Below, one piece after another: positions 15,910 to 24,104 of a stretch of DNA of 64,000 nt. The stretch covers positions 27,175 through 91,174 of the forward strand of contig NZ_PDUD01000050.1 of NCBI RefSeq assembly GCF_002646595.1. Direction: 5' to 3'. This stretch comes from Flavilitoribacter nigricans DSM 23189 = NBRC 102662 (GTDB lineage: Bacteria > Bacteroidota > Bacteroidia > Chitinophagales > Saprospiraceae). A model generated the notes under the pieces. It did no database searches, had not been told where the DNA came from, and saw only the letters and a list, made by a program, of their open reading frames with translations. Position 1 is the first letter of the stretch, and each line of letters begins with the position of its first letter. The position numbers and the translations under genes were made by a program.

Positions 15910-16347
15910 ATGAAAAAGGCTAATGGAACCGGTTTGGTACCTACCTTCAAATCCTGGATGGAGGATTTTTGGGGCGCCGACAATGTATTTGCCGATGATT
16001 TTTTCCGTCTGAGGAAAAACTGGATGCCGGCGGTTAACATCAAGGATGAAAAGAACTCCTTCGAAATTGACCTGGCCGCACCGGGCCTGAAAAAGGATGA
16101 CTTTACGGTAAAAGTTGAGAACGGCATGTTGTGCATTTCCGCCGAAAAGGAAGAAAGCAAAGAAGAAGCCGAAGCGGATTATACCCGTAAGGAATTCAGC
16201 TATCGCTCTTTTGAACGTTCTTTCGCACTGCCGGAAAACGTCGATGCCGAACACATCTCCGCCAAGTACGCAGATGGTATCCTGAAACTCGTTTTGAAAA
16301 AATTGGTAACCAAAGCCGAAACACCTAAAAAGATCAAAGTAGGTTAA
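15910..16347 (+). CDS. Hsp20/alpha-crystallin small heat shock protein
   Basis: 145 residues in the classic bacterial class A style. The alpha-crystallin domain runs from about residue 40 (PAVNIKDEKNSFEIDLAAPG) to about 138, with the A-x-Y-x-DG-I-L motif AKYADGILKLVL near its end. It is a cytosolic ATP-independent holdase. It differs enough from the 11.7 kb paralogue that the two probably have different clients or induction. A long imperfect palindrome begins two bases after its stop codon and may end or stabilise the transcript. Confidence 0.95.
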   Translation: MKKANGTGLVPTFKSWMEDFWGADNVFADDFFRLRKNWMPAVNIKDEKNSFEIDLAAPGLKKDDFTVKVENGMLCISAEKEESKEEAEADYTRKEFSYRSFERSFALPENVDAEHISAKYADGILKLVLKKLVTKAETPKKIKVG

Positions 16348-16349
16348 GG

Positions 16350-16506
16350 ACATGTTTAAAATTCGTTTTTGATGGCGAAAGTGATCAGATAATGGTTCTC
16401 ACGAAGGGATTTTTGAGCTTCATAGCAGCGCTACGGAGCGAAAAAATGCCAAAGTGAGGTTCATTAGATGGTCATTTGGAGTCCAAAGGATGAAATTTAA
16501 ACATGT
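16350..16506. repeat. Long imperfect palindrome with 18-base core
   Basis: Two 53-base arms (16350-16402 and 16454-16506) match as inverted repeats at 34 of 53 positions, with the outer 11 bases (ACATGTTTAAA) perfect. Between them sits the core CATAGCAGCGCTACGGAG (16421-16438). The same core in reverse orientation is in the palindrome at 45.8 kb. It has no open reading frame. It could be a MITE-like element or a structured RNA after hsp20. Confidence 0.65.
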
Positions 16507-16853
16507 TCTAAATGGCCGGGCAAACTGACTGAGTTGTCCGCACCATAAGCTACTGTAATCCACCCGACTGAGGTGCACCGTATTTCACAACTCCAAAAGA
16601 CCTTATTGACGACCGATGAGACCTTCGTTCGACGGGCTGCGGCAACGGACGAAGGCCTTGTTGTTTTTAGCACCTGCCTAGCGGTCAAAAGCATTTCCCG
16701 CCTCATCGCTTCGGGCCGCACGGACCGCAAACGGTAAGAATGACCGAAGCTGCCCGATATTTAGTTCCGGGCGCGAATAATTCGTAACTTGCGGCCGTTC
16801 TTATAGAGCATCCCCGGGATGTTTACTTCTCAAAAAAATCAATAAGTGTAAAC
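16507..16853. other. Gap before the nucleoid-associated protein gene
   Basis: About 350 bases with no gene I can support. A minus-strand frame (16497-16730) has no family features. There is a CCTTCGT/ACGAAGG hairpin near 16622-16662. The last 37 bases form a stem with the downstream start codon (listed separately). Confidence 0.4.
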
Positions 16854-16855
16854 AT
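16819..16855 (+). promoter_or_regulatory. Hairpin that would cover the start codon
   Basis: ATGTTTAC (16819-16826) pairs perfectly with GTAAACAT (16848-16855). The right arm contains the first two bases of the ATG at 16854-16856. If the mRNA begins upstream, this stem could hide the start site and tune translation. Only the complementarity is seen; regulation is inferred. Confidence 0.35.
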
Positions 16856-17879
16856 GGTATTGAGTCTGCAACGACTGATCATCCACGAACTGGAAAAAGA
16901 GGCCGAAGCTACCGAGGCAACAGTATTCCTGGCGGAAGAAGTGCAACCCCGCGACGAAAAAGCCCAGCAACTCGTCGACCGCCTGAACGGAGCATTTACG
17001 GGCAAAATGGATGTCCTGCAGGGCTATCTCAGTTCCCCGGAAGATGCGCTTTTCCCCGGCTATTTTCAGGAGTGGCTGGACAGCGGTCTGTCGGAAGCGG
17101 GATTTGTAGACTTCTCCAAAAATACCATGAACGCACTGCAGTTGGCGCTCCAGGGTGTTGTGGGCGCCAAAGGCGGTTATCTGGCTTACGCCGAATACCG
17201 TTATTTTGACACCCACTATCTGGGAATTTTTCTGGTGCGCAATACCGAAGGTATCGTTTTCCAGAAACCGGAAGAGGCTACCCGCTTTCTACTGGAAACG
17301 ATCACTTATCTGAATATCGACAAACTGGCACTGGCCTGCCGCATCCAGATCGATGCGTTCCAGCAGGGAGAAAACCGCTGTGTAGAACTGATCAAACACG
17401 CCAAGAGCCAGAAGTCCATCTCCGATTATTTCGTAAACTGGATCGGCCTGGATCAGGCGGAAAGCAGCAAAAAACTAACCAGTGCCTTTCTGGAAGTGGT
17501 CAACCATCTTCCCCTGCCGGTAGACGAAGACAGCGGCCAGCCGATCACGGAGGGCGAGTTTCGGGAAAAGGTGATGAACTTTGCCCTGGAAAGCCCCCGT
17601 CAGACCATCGAAGTGGAGCAGTTTGACAAAACCTTCTACGGCAACCAACAGCCCACCAAAGAATACATGGAGGAGAACGAGATCGAACTGGATCAGAATT
17701 TCCGTTTCGACGAAAACACCCTGCGCAAATTCTACAATGGCCGCGTCTACGCCGACGGCATCGCCCTGAGTTTTAACCGCAGCCACCTCCAGCGCCATCA
17801 GATCGAAATTGAAGGAGACTCTATCATTATTCGTTCCGAAGCACTGGTGGAGAAGCTGATGCAGATGATGGAAGAATAG
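16854..17879 (+). CDS. Nucleoid-associated protein (NdpA/YejK family)
   Basis: 341 residues matching the 37-kDa nucleoid-associated protein family over its whole length: the N-terminal LIIHELEKE opening, the central GGYLAYAEYRYFDTHYLGIFLVRN core and the C-terminal IIIRSEALVEKL end. Escherichia coli YejK binds the nucleoid and topoisomerases, but the family role is poorly known; some relatives sit in defence clusters. Here the neighbours (an Hsp20 chaperone, a sugar transferase) give no defence context. Cytosolic, standard length. The start codon is embedded in a potential hairpin. Confidence 0.85.
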   Translation: MVLSLQRLIIHELEKEAEATEATVFLAEEVQPRDEKAQQLVDRLNGAFTGKMDVLQGYLSSPEDALFPGYFQEWLDSGLSEAGFVDFSKNTMNALQLALQGVVGAKGGYLAYAEYRYFDTHYLGIFLVRNTEGIVFQKPEEATRFLLETITYLNIDKLALACRIQIDAFQQGENRCVELIKHAKSQKSISDYFVNWIGLDQAESSKKLTSAFLEVVNHLPLPVDEDSGQPITEGEFREKVMNFALESPRQTIEVEQFDKTFYGNQQPTKEYMEENEIELDQNFRFDENTLRKFYNGRVYADGIALSFNRSHLQRHQIEIEGDSIIIRSEALVEKLMQMMEE

Positions 17880-17969
17880 ATGCGGACCGGTACCACCGGT
17901 TCGCCGACGCCCGAGTTTTCTAGCATTAGATACTGCTATAACCGATAATATCCGGGAACACAACAACCC

Positions 17970-20048
17970 ATGCACAAGCGCGACTGGATCTGGTTCGGCC
18001 TCGCCTGGCTAACGTGTATTGTTTTGGTCAATCCGATCGGAGCATTTCCACTGAATGATGACTGGGGCTACGCCCTGGTGGTCAAACACCTGGTGGAAAC
18101 CGGTGAGTACCGGCCGGGCACCTGGCCGGTAATGACGCTATTTACCCAGGTATGCTGGGGCGCCGCTTTTGCCTGGCTTTTCGGCTTTTCCTTCTCCATT
18201 TTGCGCATTTCTACCCTGGTGCTGGCGATCAGCGGCAGCTACTGGATCTTTCGGGAATGTCTGCGGTTGGGCAGCAGTCGTTACTGGGCGTGGATCGTAC
18301 TGGCCGGTCTGGCGCTGAATCCACTCTACTTTCACCTGTCCTTTTCTTTTATGACGGATGTCCCCTTCACGGTAGCCATCATCGGGGCGATCCTGTTGTA
18401 CCGCCGGGCACTCGAAACCGACCGGATCGGATACTGGCTGGCGGCCGGTCTGGCCACCATCGCCGCTACCCTGATCCGGCAACCGGCTCTGTTGCTCGCT
18501 CCGGCTTTTGGCCTCGCGGCTGTACTGCGACGCCCGGACTGGAGATCCCTTATCCGGACCATCCTGCTCGTCGGCCTTACCTACGGGGCGTTGCTCTGGT
18601 ACGTTCATTTTGTGGGTCTGGAAGGAGAAACACCCGGCGCTCCCGGTTCCCTGCAGCCTTTGCTGCGCCGACTGCGCTTCCCACTTTTCTGGACACTCCT
18701 GACGCACCGGGGTGGCATGATCCTCTGGTACGTTTCGGTATTTTTATTTCCGCCGATCCTGCTGCGTAGCATTTCTCTGATCGCCGATTTCCGGACTACC
18801 AGAAAATGGGTGCCGTTGGGAGCCGCGCTGGTTACTATCCTTTTATTGGCCATTTTCTCCTGGCAGGAGATCCCCGTGGGAAATATTGTGGAATTTTTTG
18901 GACTGGGTCCTACGGCCATGGTCGGCCGCGACACGCGCTATATGGATGCGCCGGTCGTCTATTCCGCGATCTGGCCGCTTTTTCAGTTGGCCGGTTACGG
19001 CATCATGGCCTTATTGCTCTGGCTGGCCTACGACCGGCTACAACAGTTCTCGAACTGGCCGAAGTGGCCGGACAGAACTTTCTGGAAACTCGGGCTGGTG
19101 TTTTTCATTCTGGCCTACTCGCTTTATCTGCTGCTTGATAAATACCATTTTGATCGCTACCAGCTCGTCATCCTGCCGGCCTTGCTTTTATTGCTCACCC
19201 CCGGCCGGCCCCAAACCTATCCACGGTGGGCCAGGGTGGCCATCCTGGTCTTTCTGATCGCTATGGGCCTTTTTTCGGTAGGCGCCACCCGCGATAACCT
19301 GGCCTGGAATCGTGTACGCTGGACCGTCCTGCAATCCATGATCCAGGAAGAGGGCATTCCGGCGGATCAGATCAACGGGGGTATGGAATTCAACGGCTGG
19401 TACGCCACTGCGCCCCAGAACCCCTTTTCCTTTGATCACAAAAGCTGGTGGTTCGTAGCCGAAGATCAGTATGTGCTGAGTTTTTCCCGGGACCTGCCCT
19501 GCACGATCCGCAATCGGGCCTATCCGGTACGAAGCTGGTGGCCGGGGCCGGACACCCTTTATGTACACGAGCGCGCCCCGGTGGTGCGCCGGGATACGAT
19601 CTTTTCCGACCTCGAACAGGTGGTCTCGGACAGTAATTACCTTCAGTCTAATTTTCCGGAATTCCCTCTGGCCGGGGTCGAAAACCGGGTGACCGACCGG
19701 CGCCACAGTGGCCAACATGCTTTCTTTCTGACGCCCCAAAACCCTTACGCCGGAAAGATCCGTCTGCAACCGGTACAGGCCTGCGAGGCGATCACCATTA
19801 CCGCCTGGAGGCTGGGTAACGACCGATCAGCCGGGATCGTGGCTTCCGCTCCCAATCCGGATGATTTCCACACGTTTCAGAATATTTTTACGGAAAATGC
19901 CCGGGCCGACGGCTGGCACCGCCTGCGGCATGAGATCCGACTGCCGGAGGATTATCCTTCGGACCAGCTCGACATTTACCTCTGGAACCCGGTGATCGAT
20001 TCGATCTGGATGGATGATGTTCGGGTGATCTGGAGACGTGTACAATAA
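17970..20048 (+). CDS. GT39-like membrane glycosyltransferase
   Basis: 692 residues. About ten to twelve membrane helices fill the first 480 residues. The first periplasmic loop holds the acidic pair FPLNDDWGYA typical of the ArnT/PMT (GT39, GT-C) superfamily, where an Asp is catalytic. The last 200 residues have no membrane segments, are beta-rich and probably lie in the periplasm, perhaps as a carbohydrate-binding domain. Such enzymes move a sugar from a polyprenyl-phosphate donor to lipid or protein. Acceptor unknown. It stands alone and is convergent with an amidohydrolase gene. Confidence 0.8.
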   Translation: MHKRDWIWFGLAWLTCIVLVNPIGAFPLNDDWGYALVVKHLVETGEYRPGTWPVMTLFTQVCWGAAFAWLFGFSFSILRISTLVLAISGSYWIFRECLRLGSSRYWAWIVLAGLALNPLYFHLSFSFMTDVPFTVAIIGAILLYRRALETDRIGYWLAAGLATIAATLIRQPALLLAPAFGLAAVLRRPDWRSLIRTILLVGLTYGALLWYVHFVGLEGETPGAPGSLQPLLRRLRFPLFWTLLTHRGGMILWYVSVFLFPPILLRSISLIADFRTTRKWVPLGAALVTILLLAIFSWQEIPVGNIVEFFGLGPTAMVGRDTRYMDAPVVYSAIWPLFQLAGYGIMALLLWLAYDRLQQFSNWPKWPDRTFWKLGLVFFILAYSLYLLLDKYHFDRYQLVILPALLLLLTPGRPQTYPRWARVAILVFLIAMGLFSVGATRDNLAWNRVRWTVLQSMIQEEGIPADQINGGMEFNGWYATAPQNPFSFDHKSWWFVAEDQYVLSFSRDLPCTIRNRAYPVRSWWPGPDTLYVHERAPVVRRDTIFSDLEQVVSDSNYLQSNFPEFPLAGVENRVTDRRHSGQHAFFLTPQNPYAGKIRLQPVQACEAITITAWRLGNDRSAGIVASAPNPDDFHTFQNIFTENARADGWHRLRHEIRLPEDYPSDQLDIYLWNPVIDSIWMDDVRVIWRRVQ

Positions 20049-20057
20049 GTCGGGAAC

Positions 20058-21059
20058 TTATTTACTTTTCAACAGGTCAAAAATGTCCCGCTCAATGATC
20101 CCTTTCAGTACACTTTCATCCAGAGGTAGCTGTTCGCTCAATTCTTGAATATACTTTTCGCTATTACGAACCGGGTAATCGGAACCGAACAGGAATCGCT
20201 CCGCTCCGATAGCGGTGATCATTTCGGCCAGATCCGACAGGGGGCGTTCGCCCGGAATATCTTTATCGGAGACCGTGCCGGACAGTTCAAAGTAGATCCG
20301 GTGTTTGCCGCTGGTCTCATCCTCAGCAAAATAATCCCGGAAAACGGCCAGCAGATCGTGGGTATAGTCGAAGTAGGCTCCTCCCCCACCGGTATGGGCA
20401 AAAATGATGGTCAGAGGATCGGCATCTTTGAGCAAGTTGTCAATGAATTGCCGCGCGTATTCGGCTCCCGCCTGCAGGTCCCAGGCATTGTTGTGGATCA
20501 GCAGGGGAATACTACGGGCTGCAGCCAGATCAAAAATCGCTTTTAAGTGGTTGAGGTGCGTGGTATCGTCGAGCCGGATCCGGTTGCCCTGCAGGTGCAG
20601 TTTTATCCCGTGCAATTTCAGTTCTTCGTCGCATCTGACGATTTCCTGCAGACTAAAGTCCTGCAGTGGATGCACGCCATAAAAACCGATCAACCGGTCG
20701 GGGTAGCGGTGTACGATGGTGCTGAGCAGATCATTTTCCCGCTGTACGACCTGCTCGCTACCGGCCTTATCTTCCCGGTCGCGATCATCGTACGCGTAAC
20801 CGGCGGAGATCAACAACATCTTGGCCCGGCTGTTTTGCTGCAGGATCCGGTCGATATCCCGGTAAGAGCTTTTGTCGGTTTCCAGGATCTGAAATCCCGA
20901 GCCCGCCATATCGTAGCCCTGCAGTTCCAGATTTTCCAGGAGGGCTTCGCTGAAGATATGGACATGGTAATCGACGATCTTCAGATCGTCGGCTGCCAGT
21001 TGCCCGTTACTGGTCTGGAACGAGACCAGATACAGAAAGATAAGCGCGAGGTATTTCAT
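20058..21059 (-). CDS. Secreted amidohydrolase-family protein (COG2159-like)
   Basis: 333 residues. A signal peptide (about 1-19) is followed by a TIM-barrel metal hydrolase. The metal-binding DYHVHIF near residue 30, the HTGGGG His after strand 6 and the late FLFGSDYPV Asp are those of the amidohydrolase_2 family. Members are decarboxylases or lactonases, usually cytosolic, so an exported form is less common. The end (SEQLPLDESVLKGIIERDIFDLL) is the usual C-terminal helix. Substrate unknown. It is convergent with the glycosyltransferase gene and 90 bases downstream of a DUF6265 gene. Confidence 0.82.
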   Translation of the reverse strand: MKYLALIFLYLVSFQTSNGQLAADDLKIVDYHVHIFSEALLENLELQGYDMAGSGFQILETDKSSYRDIDRILQQNSRAKMLLISAGYAYDDRDREDKAGSEQVVQRENDLLSTIVHRYPDRLIGFYGVHPLQDFSLQEIVRCDEELKLHGIKLHLQGNRIRLDDTTHLNHLKAIFDLAAARSIPLLIHNNAWDLQAGAEYARQFIDNLLKDADPLTIIFAHTGGGGAYFDYTHDLLAVFRDYFAEDETSGKHRIYFELSGTVSDKDIPGERPLSDLAEMITAIGAERFLFGSDYPVRNSEKYIQELSEQLPLDESVLKGIIERDIFDLLKSK

Positions 21060-21149
21060 CGAGGTATAGTTTAGCTTACGCTATATCGGAATTTTGCTCC
21101 AAAAAACGAACCTTGTTAACCTTCCTAACTTTTCATTCACCCTTACCGA

Positions 21150-21674
21150 TCATTCCCTTTCCTGGATATAGGAAAAGCCTTTGCCCGCTTCACCGAGCAC
21201 TGTAACTTCAATTCGGTCGGCAGTTAAAAGCCGGTACTGGATCTTTTTCGGGAAATCGTGCTGCGCATTCTCGAAGGAAAAGCGGTCGGTCAGGGCTTCG
21301 TTCAGGCTGAAGCGGATAGTAGCGCCTTCATTCTGATCGGGAACCGTCGCTTCGTATACCAGCCGGCCATTTCGCAAGCGGATCTCCAGCCTCTCGGTAA
21401 TTTGTTGCTCCGCTCCCGTTCCGCGGTAAGCGTAGCCACGGAAACCTCTTTTACCGTTTTTCTCCCATACTTCGTACTGCTCTTTACCGCTCACTTTCCA
21501 GGTGCCGGTCAGGAAATCCAGACGCTCCGTTTTGGCGGCAGAACAGGAAAGAAACAAACCCAGCCAGATCAGTAGTGAAAATTTCCAACACCACTCGGAT
21601 CCGCTCCAGCCCGGCCGGGCAGTGGCGAGCACCCCATTCTTAAGGCCGGTCTGCTTCTGGTGTGGATATTTCAT
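21150..21674 (-). CDS. DUF6265-family lipoprotein
   Basis: About 174 residues from ATG 21674 (a longer start at 21707 is possible). A hydrophobic segment ending in the lipobox GLFLSC predicts a lipoprotein. The mature part begins with LDFLTGTWKVSGKEQYEVWE and contains FENAQHDFPKKIQYR, hallmark strings of DUF6265, a lipocalin-like beta-barrel family of unknown function. The n-region before the hydrophobic core is unusually long (about 30 residues), so the true start may be an alternative codon further in. Probably periplasmic-facing. Confidence 0.78.
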   Translation of the reverse strand: MKYPHQKQTGLKNGVLATARPGWSGSEWCWKFSLLIWLGLFLSCSAAKTERLDFLTGTWKVSGKEQYEVWEKNGKRGFRGYAYRGTGAEQQITERLEIRLRNGRLVYEATVPDQNEGATIRFSLNEALTDRFSFENAQHDFPKKIQYRLLTADRIEVTVLGEAGKGFSYIQERE

Positions 21675-21803
21675 ACTACCGATTCGTTGCCTTTCGGATC
21701 TGGACATTATACTCGATTATTTGAATCAAAAATTGCACTGCAAAAACTTGGCAGGAACTATTTTAAAGATAGCATATCTGTGCAATTATCCTGCGCCCTT
21801 CCG

Positions 21804-21811
21804 TATCTTTG
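21804..21811 (+). promoter_or_regulatory. -7 box of scpA
   Basis: TATCTTTG is a perfect TAnnTTTG box four bases before ATG 21816. Transcription would begin at about the start codon, giving a leaderless mRNA. Confidence 0.5.
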
Positions 21812-21815
21812 CCCC

Positions 21816-22643
21816 ATGGATGCCACCTATACCATTAAGTTGCCGCAGTTCGAAGGTCCTTTCGATCTGCTTCTGTTCTTTATCGAGCGCGATGAGCTGG
21901 ATATCAACGATATTCCCATTGCCAAGATCACGGACGACTTTCTGGAATACATTCGCCACATGGAATCTATGGATATTGATCTGGCGAGTGAATTCATCCT
22001 GGTGGCCGCTACGCTCTGCCGCATCAAGGCCAAACTGCTGCTTCCGCGCAAACCCGTTGACGAAGACGGAAACGAGATCGACCCACGGGAAGAACTGGTA
22101 CAACGCCTTCTGGAATACAAGCGCTACAAAAGTGTATTGGAGGAAATGCGGATCCTCGAAGAGAGACGGTCCCAGCAAAATGACCGGGGGAACATCACCC
22201 GGGAACTCAAACAGATCGCGACCAAGGCCCTGGTGGACGTGGAATTGGAGTCTGTCACTCTCTTTGGCCTGCTCAAAGCTTTCGAGCGGGTGATGCAACG
22301 CTTCGATGATAAAAACCCCGGCACCATCCACGAGATCGTACAGTTCAGCTATACGATCGAAGAACAACAGCAGCACATCTTTTCCCAGATCACCAGCAAC
22401 ACCCGGGCTTCCTTCAAACAGGTCTTCAGCGAATGCCGCAACCGCATCCACGCCATCGTTACTTTTCTGGCCATGCTGGAACTGCTGAACATGGAAAAGA
22501 TCCGGATCACCGTCGGCGAAGGCGTCAATAATTTCTGGCTGGAACCTATCCCGGAAGGGATTGAAGAAGAGGTGGAGGTAGAAGAGGAAGAAGAGACCTA
22601 CCAGGGACCGGCCAACGAAATTTCCTCAGACGAAGAAGAATAA
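21816..22643 (+). CDS. scpA: Segregation and condensation protein A
   Basis: 275 residues. The kleisin subunit of the SMC-ScpAB complex, which compacts and segregates the chromosome. The N-terminal YTIKLPQFEGPFDLLLFFIERDEL signature binds ScpB/SMC, followed by DINDIPIAKITDDFLEYI and LASEFILVAATLCRIKAKLLLP. The C-terminal winged helix (FLAMLELLNMEKIRI) contacts the SMC head. An acidic tail (about 245-275, EEEVEVEEEEE) follows. ATG 21816 is chosen because the family begins there and a -7 box lies directly upstream; the frame itself is open from 21660. scpB is not in the window. Confidence 0.95.
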   Translation: MDATYTIKLPQFEGPFDLLLFFIERDELDINDIPIAKITDDFLEYIRHMESMDIDLASEFILVAATLCRIKAKLLLPRKPVDEDGNEIDPREELVQRLLEYKRYKSVLEEMRILEERRSQQNDRGNITRELKQIATKALVDVELESVTLFGLLKAFERVMQRFDDKNPGTIHEIVQFSYTIEEQQQHIFSQITSNTRASFKQVFSECRNRIHAIVTFLAMLELLNMEKIRITVGEGVNNFWLEPIPEGIEEEVEVEEEEETYQGPANEISSDEEE

Positions 22644-22656
22644 GATTACCTTCCTG

Positions 22657-22696
22657 AAAAAAAATAATCAGCTTTCGACCGGGCGGTCAAAAGCTG
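22657..22696 (-). terminator. Intrinsic terminator of the TPR lipoprotein gene
   Basis: Arms CAGCTTT-x-GACC (22669-22680) and GGTC-x-AAAGCTG (22685-22696) form a hairpin. On the minus strand it is followed by an AT stretch and eight T (plus-strand A run at 22657-22664). It ends the gene at 22880-23989; the hairpin also lies just behind scpA. Confidence 0.7.
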
Positions 22697-22879
22697 ATTG
22701 TGTACGACTTTAGATTGCAGGGAAGATGGGAACAAGAGAAGATGACAGCAAAACGATTTGATTTGATGACACAAAGGTCGCCAGACTCTTTTAACTGTAG
22801 ATTAAGCGAATTTTAAGTTTTAGTGATCATCCAAACCGGGCCGAAGATCCGTATCTCCCCTTCCCGGTACGCTTCACCT

Positions 22880-23989
22880 TTACTGTGTATTCTTCGCCAG
22901 ACGGGCCAGCCCCTGCTGAGCTTCCGTGTAATCGGGAGCCAGGTTGAGCGCATGCTGGTAATCGGCTTTTGCCTGGCCGGTATTCCCCAATAATTCCGCG
23001 GTAAGTCCCCGGTAGTAGTAGCCCTTAATGTAAAGCGGATAGACTTCCACTGCAATATTGAAATGTTCGTATGCCTTTTCTATGGAATCCTGTTTCAGGT
23101 AAATCACGCCGGTATTGAAATAGCCTTCCTCGTACTGCCGGTCGAGGCGGTTGATCTGTTTGTACAGGGCTTTGGCCGCTTCGAGTTCCCCCTGGTCCCG
23201 CAGGTAGTCCGCTTTAGCGTGCAGCGGAATGATGGCTCCGGGGCCGGGAGGCGCTTCATCGATGGCATTGTTAAAATAACGTTCCGCCAGCGGACTGCCG
23301 ATCGAAGCGTGGAGCTGGCCCAGACTGATCCAGCCGTCTACCATTGCCGGTTCGATCTCCACCGCCGTTTGGAAGCTGTTGATGGCGCGGGTGGTATCCC
23401 CGGTCTCCTTGAGATTCATGCCCATCATAAAAAAAGCATCCGGATTGCGCGGCTCCAGTTTTAATACCTTATCCAGCGTGGAAAAAGATGCCTCGTATTG
23501 CTTCAGGATATACTGGAATTCGCTTAATTTCAACAGGGTCGGTATTCGTTCCGGGTAGAGCGCTGCGGCTCGCTCCATCGTACGCAGCGCCAGTCGGCTG
23601 CGGAAATAATCCATGTATACATCCGCCAGCATATGGTGGTAAACTACATTGGTCGAATCGATGCTCAAAGCCCGTTGCAGGTCCTGAATGGCTTCATCGT
23701 AGCCTTCTTTTTCGTAATACAGCTCTGCCCGCTTGGCGTACAAACTATGATCGTCGCCCCGCTGGGCGATCAGTGCGCTGACATCATCGATGGCCGGATC
23801 ACCGCTCGCAACCGGCGCGGTAGCGGGCGCTTCGGAAGGTGCATTATTGCAGGCCACTGCGAAAAAAGTTAGCAGAACAAACAGATATCGGAAATAACTC
23901 AAGTGCAATTTATTTTTGTTGTGTGATTGAAACGTACCGGCCGGGAATTCTCGTATAATTTTTTCCCGAACCGAATAAGGGTATATCAT
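22880..23989 (-). CDS. TPR-repeat lipoprotein
   Basis: 369 residues. A hydrophobic stretch ending FFAVAC gives a lipoprotein signal near residues 30-47, preceded by a long n-region, so the true start may be an internal non-ATG codon. The mature part is a string of tetratricopeptide repeats with typical A-x3-L-x3-Y-x2-A and P spacing, for example DEAIQDLQRALSIDSTN and PDAFFMMGMNLKETGDTTRAI. TPR lipoproteins scaffold envelope complexes. Function otherwise unknown. A terminator follows at 22657-22696. Confidence 0.8.
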   Translation of the reverse strand: MIYPYSVREKIIREFPAGTFQSHNKNKLHLSYFRYLFVLLTFFAVACNNAPSEAPATAPVASGDPAIDDVSALIAQRGDDHSLYAKRAELYYEKEGYDEAIQDLQRALSIDSTNVVYHHMLADVYMDYFRSRLALRTMERAAALYPERIPTLLKLSEFQYILKQYEASFSTLDKVLKLEPRNPDAFFMMGMNLKETGDTTRAINSFQTAVEIEPAMVDGWISLGQLHASIGSPLAERYFNNAIDEAPPGPGAIIPLHAKADYLRDQGELEAAKALYKQINRLDRQYEEGYFNTGVIYLKQDSIEKAYEHFNIAVEVYPLYIKGYYYRGLTAELLGNTGQAKADYQHALNLAPDYTEAQQGLARLAKNTQ

Positions 23990-24104
23990 CCTTCAGGGGT
24001 ATTATCAGTGCATCAGTGGAGCCATTGAACGCCCAATGCACTATTGAGCATGTTCTGTCCCAGCACCAATTATACCATCACTGAATATTCAAGAAAGAAC
24101 TACA

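Noticed and set aside
16497..16730. 77-codon minus-strand frame next to the long palindrome
   Set aside because: Starts or ends within repeat sequence, no hydrophobic core or motif, no promoter.
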